From the NCBI RefSeq assembly GCF_025150245.1, contig NZ_CP102279.1, forward strand, positions 186,001 to 250,000: a DNA stretch of 64,000 nt, written 5' to 3'. Source of the stretch: Dorea formicigenerans (GTDB lineage Bacteria; Bacillota; Clostridia; Lachnospirales; Lachnospiraceae). The notes below the pieces were generated by a model that was given only the letters and a program-made list of their open reading frames with translations, did not search any database and was not told the origin of the DNA. Position 1 is the stretch's first letter, and each line of letters starts with the position of its first letter. Below are positions 61,535 through 64,000 of this stretch, in pieces. A program made the position numbers and the translations under genes.

Positions 61535-62645
61535 GATGTTTCAGTACGCAGGTGCTTCAAGATTTGCTTATAACTGGGCTTTGGCCAGGGAAAAAGAAAA
61601 TTATGAAAAAGGTGGCAAATTCATTTCAGATTCAGAACTCAGAAAAGAATTTACAAAGCTCAGGCATTCTGATGAATACGCATGGCTGCTGAATATTTCA
61701 AATAATGTAACCAAACAGGCAATCAAAGATGCCTGTACTGCGTATAAGAACTTTTTCAAGGGTTTGCAAAAATTCCCAAGATTCAAGTCTAAAAAGAGAT
61801 TAATGCCGAAGTTCTATCAGGACAATGTTAAGATACAATTCAGTAATACCCACGTTAAGTTTGAAGGCTTTTCTTCCAGCAGGAAAGCAAATAAGCAGAA
61901 AATGAATTGGGTAAGACTTGCAGAACATGGACGTATTCCAACAGATGTTAAATATATGAATCCGAGAATATCCTTTGACGGATTGAACTGGTGGATCAGT
62001 GTATGTGTGGAATTTCCTGATTGCAAAAAAACACTTAATGATGATGGAGTTGGTATAGACTTAGGAATCAAAGATTTGGCTGTCTGCTCTGATGCTGTTG
62101 AATATAAGAACATTAATAAGAGTCAGAAAGTAAAGAAACTAGAAAAACAGAAACGCAGATTACAGCGTAGTATCTCTCGTTCTTACGAGAAAAATAAGGA
62201 AGGAGAAAGTTACTGCAAAACCAATAATGTAATCAAAAAGGAAAAACTTTTATTAAAACGAAATCACAGATTAACAAACATCCGTAAAAACTATTTGAAT
62301 CAGACCATATCTGAAATCGTAAATCGAAAACCAAGATTTATCTGTATTGAAGATCTGAATGTCAGCGGAATGATGAAAAATAGACATTTATCCAAAGCAG
62401 TTCAGGAACAAGGATTTTTTTGGTTTAGAAAACAGCTTGAATACAAATGCAGTGATAAAGGGATCCAGCTTATTGTGGCTGATCGGTTTTATCCATCATC
62501 AAAGCTTTGCAGCTGTTGTGGAAATATCAAAAAAGATTTGAAATTATCTGACAGGGTTTATAGATGTGCGTGTGGGAATATAATTGACAGAGATTTCCAG
62601 GCATCAATAAATCTTAAGGGGTATGGAGAACGATTTGCAAGCTGA
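61482..62645 (+). CDS. tnpB: TnpB RNA-guided nuclease
   Basis: 387 residues, overlapping tnpA by 53 bp. RuvC-like acids Asp193 (GIDLGIKDLAV), Glu290 (FICIEDLNVSGM) and Asp369/Asp371 (IIDRDFQASIN) are present, and the zinc finger is CSCCG...CACG. N-terminal helix-turn-helix domain intact (YAGASRFAYNWALA). Family members cut DNA next to a transposon-adjacent motif using a guide RNA made from the element's right end. The nuclease looks intact although TnpA does not. Confidence 0.92.
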   Translation: MVKAIKVMLLPNNVQKTKMFQYAGASRFAYNWALAREKENYEKGGKFISDSELRKEFTKLRHSDEYAWLLNISNNVTKQAIKDACTAYKNFFKGLQKFPRFKSKKRLMPKFYQDNVKIQFSNTHVKFEGFSSSRKANKQKMNWVRLAEHGRIPTDVKYMNPRISFDGLNWWISVCVEFPDCKKTLNDDGVGIDLGIKDLAVCSDAVEYKNINKSQKVKKLEKQKRRLQRSISRSYEKNKEGESYCKTNNVIKKEKLLLKRNHRLTNIRKNYLNQTISEIVNRKPRFICIEDLNVSGMMKNRHLSKAVQEQGFFWFRKQLEYKCSDKGIQLIVADRFYPSSKLCSCCGNIKKDLKLSDRVYRCACGNIIDRDFQASINLKGYGERFAS

Positions 62646-62785
62646 CACTGAAACGTTAATGCAAATATGTACGGATACGTTAGTCCGGAATTTACGCCTA
62701 TGGAGAGTACAAGAACTTGTGAGTAGATAGATATTTATATCATCAAAAGCATACTCGTTGAAGTAGGAATGAAACATAAAAGTTT
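62560..62785 (+). ncRNA. Candidate omega RNA (TnpB guide) at the right end
   Basis: The end of tnpB and the next 140 bp are expected to give the omega RNA. The tract after the stop (62646-62780) has no reading frame, contains pairing pieces such as CCGGAATTTACGCC and ACTTGTGAGTAGATAG, and ends GAAGTAGGAATGAAAC, like IS605/IS607 right ends. The guide would then be the adjacent flank. Bounds are estimates. Confidence 0.4.
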
Positions 62786-62820
62786 ATAACTTTTTATAAG
62801 TTTTCAGTAACGGCGATATA

Positions 62821-62913
62821 ATGGTTACATATTCTGATTTGATTCAGTTTTATATATTCATTGTTGCCCTTGTTGGTCTTTGATATGAGATTTTCAAGGG
62901 TAAAAGAAAATAG
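62821..62913 (+). pseudogene. Type I holin-like toxin gene with an in-frame TGA
   Basis: MVTYSDLIQFYIFIVALVGL, TGA at 62881-62883, then YEIFKGKRK and TAG at 62911. This is the size, membrane segment and basic end of small holin-like type I toxins. The TGA stands where a codon such as TGT or TGG is expected. The ribosome binding site is also weak. The toxin is likely dead. Confidence 0.6.
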
Positions 62914-62942
62914 CCGCCAACTACTACCAATAGTTGACGGCT
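62912..62942. terminator. Hairpin at the end of the toxin remnant
   Basis: AGCCGCCAACTA (62912-62923) pairs with TAGTTGACGGCT (62931-62942) with one mismatch that becomes a G-T pair on the minus strand, so the minus-strand RNA (possible antitoxin) folds better. A further AGCCGC/GCGGTT hairpin lies near 62972-62986. Confidence 0.5.
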
Positions 62943-63090
62943 GTTAAAATAACAGTTAATTATATTATTGGGTAGCCGCTTGCGGTTTCCCTTTTCATAT
63001 TTTTAACATATCATATTTGAAAATATGGCGCAAGAGGAGATTGATAATCTGTGAATTGCGGGAAAAGGATATTTAATACGAAAAAAATAG

Positions 63091-63119
63091 TTGACAAACG
63101 CAAGAGTGTATGATAATCT
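63091..63119 (+). promoter_or_regulatory. Promoter of rplJL
   Basis: TTGACA (63091-63096), 17 bp, TAATCT (63114-63119). Confidence 0.75.
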
Positions 63120-63124
63120 ATTCA

Positions 63125-63255
63125 AGGACTGCCGAAGACAGTAGGTGTGCGATGCACATAAGGACAGAATACAAGGACGCCTACCGAGGGATGATCGATA
63201 CAAAATGTATGATTTGCAAACCTCTATTGTCTTAGGATATAGAGGTTTTATTTTA
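63125..63255 (+). promoter_or_regulatory. L10 leader (ribosomal protein autoregulation)
   Basis: GGACTGCCGAAGACAGTAGG and the later GCCTACCGAGGGA are the hallmark kink-turn blocks of the L10 leader; the end forms a terminator, AAACCTCTAT (63218-63227) with ATAGAGGTTT (63239-63248) and T-rich tail. L10(L12)4 binding favours termination or blocks translation, balancing L10/L12 supply. Confidence 0.85.
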
Positions 63256-63305
63256 TATCTATCGGCGGTGTATAACCCAAAATCTAATAAGGAGGTGCAC
63301 CATTC

Positions 63306-63842
63306 GTGGCAAAAGTTGAATTAAAACAACCAGTAGTACAGGCTATTGCAGAGGACATCAAAGATGCAGCAAGTGTTGTATTAGTTGACTACCGTGGACT
63401 GACTGTTGCTGAGGACACAGCTCTTCGTAAACAGCTCAGAGAAGCAGGTGTAATCTACAAAGTTTGTAAGAACACAATGATGAAGAGAGCTTTTGAAGGA
63501 ACTGATTTCGCTGCTTTAGATGAGCACTTGGAAGGACCAAGCGCTATCGCAATTTCTAAAGACGATGCAACAGCTCCGGCAAGAGTCATTTGCAATTTCG
63601 CAAAAGATGCTAAGGCTCTTGAGTTAAAAGCAGGTGTTGTAGAAGGCACTCTTTATGATGTGAACGCTCTTAACGAGTTAGCTAAGATTCCATCAAGAGA
63701 CGTACTTATTTCCAAATTGCTTGGAAGCTTACAGTCACCTATCACAAATCTTGCTCGTGTACTTAATCAGATCGCAGAGCAGGGTGGAGCTGAGGCTTGT
63801 GAAGCAGCTCCGGCAGCAGAAGAAGCTGCAACAGAGGAGTAA
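63306..63842 (+). CDS. rplJ: 50S ribosomal protein L10
   Basis: 178 residues, GTG start behind AAGGAGGTG. VVLVDYRGLTVAEDTALRKQ, KNTMMKRAFEG and the acidic end EAAPAAEEAATEE are typical. Anchors L7/L12 dimers on the ribosome; normally follows rplA closely, here 3 kb away. Confidence 0.97.
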   Translation: MAKVELKQPVVQAIAEDIKDAASVVLVDYRGLTVAEDTALRKQLREAGVIYKVCKNTMMKRAFEGTDFAALDEHLEGPSAIAISKDDATAPARVICNFAKDAKALELKAGVVEGTLYDVNALNELAKIPSRDVLISKLLGSLQSPITNLARVLNQIAEQGGAEACEAAPAAEEAATEE

Positions 63843-63931
63843 GAGTAGATAATACTCGCCCCTGTCTGATCTCACAGAGACGGACATAAAACTATTTCAT
63901 AATAAAAATGTTAAAAATGGAGGAAAATAAA

Positions 63932-64000
63932 ATGGCAAAGTTAACAACAGCAGAATTTATCGATGCTATCAAAGAGTTATCTGTATTAGAGTTAAATGAT
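63932..64000 (+). CDS. rplL: 50S ribosomal protein L7/L12, N-terminal part
   Basis: 23 codons visible: MAKLTTAEFIDAIKELSVLE and on, the dimerisation domain start. AGGAGG-like AATGGAGGA precedes the ATG. Continues past the window. Confidence 0.93.
   Translation, partial: MAKLTTAEFIDAIKELSVLELND

Larger units (their letters stand above)
60700..62815 (+). mobile_element. IS607-type element with TnpB (approximate ends)
   Basis: Overlapping serine-recombinase tnpA and tnpB genes identify IS607. The family makes no clear terminal inverted repeats or target duplication, so ends are approximate: the left end lies before 60857, and the right end after the GAAGTAGGAATGAAAC sequence (62762-62777). Confidence 0.7.

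Overview
The window looks like a piece of a Lachnospiraceae-type (Clostridia, Firmicutes) gut bacterial chromosome carrying one complete prophage. The evidence is a type III glutamine synthetase end, strong AGGAGG-type ribosome binding sites, the rpmG-secE-nusG-rplKA-rplJL cluster with an L10 leader, and a tRNA-Lys-integrated siphovirus of a kind common in this family. Species cannot be fixed from the sequence alone.

Left chromosomal arm (1-5457): C-terminus of glutamine synthetase III, a HAAS/DUF1700-like membrane protein, an Asn-rich microprotein, then a housekeeping run (THUMP-domain RNA methyltransferase, RdgB-type XTP/dITP pyrophosphatase, YfcE-like phosphodiesterase). A strong promoter at 4711 drives a seven-tRNA operon (Pro, Gly, Gly, Arg, His, Gln, Lys).

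Prophage (5458-44839, about 39.4 kb): it is bounded by perfect 48-bp direct repeats derived from the 3' part of tRNA-Lys, and int arm-type repeats sit at both ends. Layout from left to right: (i) lysogeny module (int, candidate superinfection-exclusion lipoprotein, leaderless Cro-like gene, LexA-box-controlled 40-aa gene, CI-like repressor, divergent operator region); (ii) early genes, including an HUH rolling-circle-type initiator with a divergent small antisense RNA, an RNase H-fold protein, a PP-loop protein, a methyltransferase and a ParB-like protein linked by a duplicated mini-gene, and many small zinc or DUF proteins; (iii) a second tyrosine recombinase and a late regulator; (iv) a tRNA-like element and a fused terminase, portal, minor capsid protein with a C-terminal HExxH domain, scaffold, P22-like coat, connectors, tail tube, tape measure, Dit, hub and tail fibre; (v) an apparently invertible tail-fibre tip cassette (39673-40394); (vi) Ig-like virion proteins, holin, amidase endolysin and an XRE regulator next to attR.

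Right chromosomal arm (44840-64000): tRNA-Leu, a surface 5'-nucleotidase, an Asp/Tyr-rich membrane protein, a radical SAM protein, an EamA transporter, and a thiol/cystine-like group (glutaredoxin-like protein, TlpA-like lipoprotein, TcyP-like symporter, and a lipoprotein with a thioredoxin-like fold). These are followed by an aminotransferase, a DinJ/YafQ-like toxin-antitoxin pair with a truncated toxin, and the rpmG-secE-nusG-rplK-rplA operon. An IS607-type element carrying TnpB separates rplA from rplJ-rplL. Its serine recombinase has lost the catalytic serine, and it is flanked by a dockerin-like remnant and a nonsense-mutated type I toxin gene.

The observation I rate highest is the tail-fibre inversion cassette. 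A 12-bp inverted repeat sits in the same reading frame at the constant/variable junction of the expressed fibre and at the start of a silent, oppositely oriented tip. Next come the small RNA facing the HUH initiator gene and the duplicated mini-gene preceding both the methyltransferase and the ParB-like gene.
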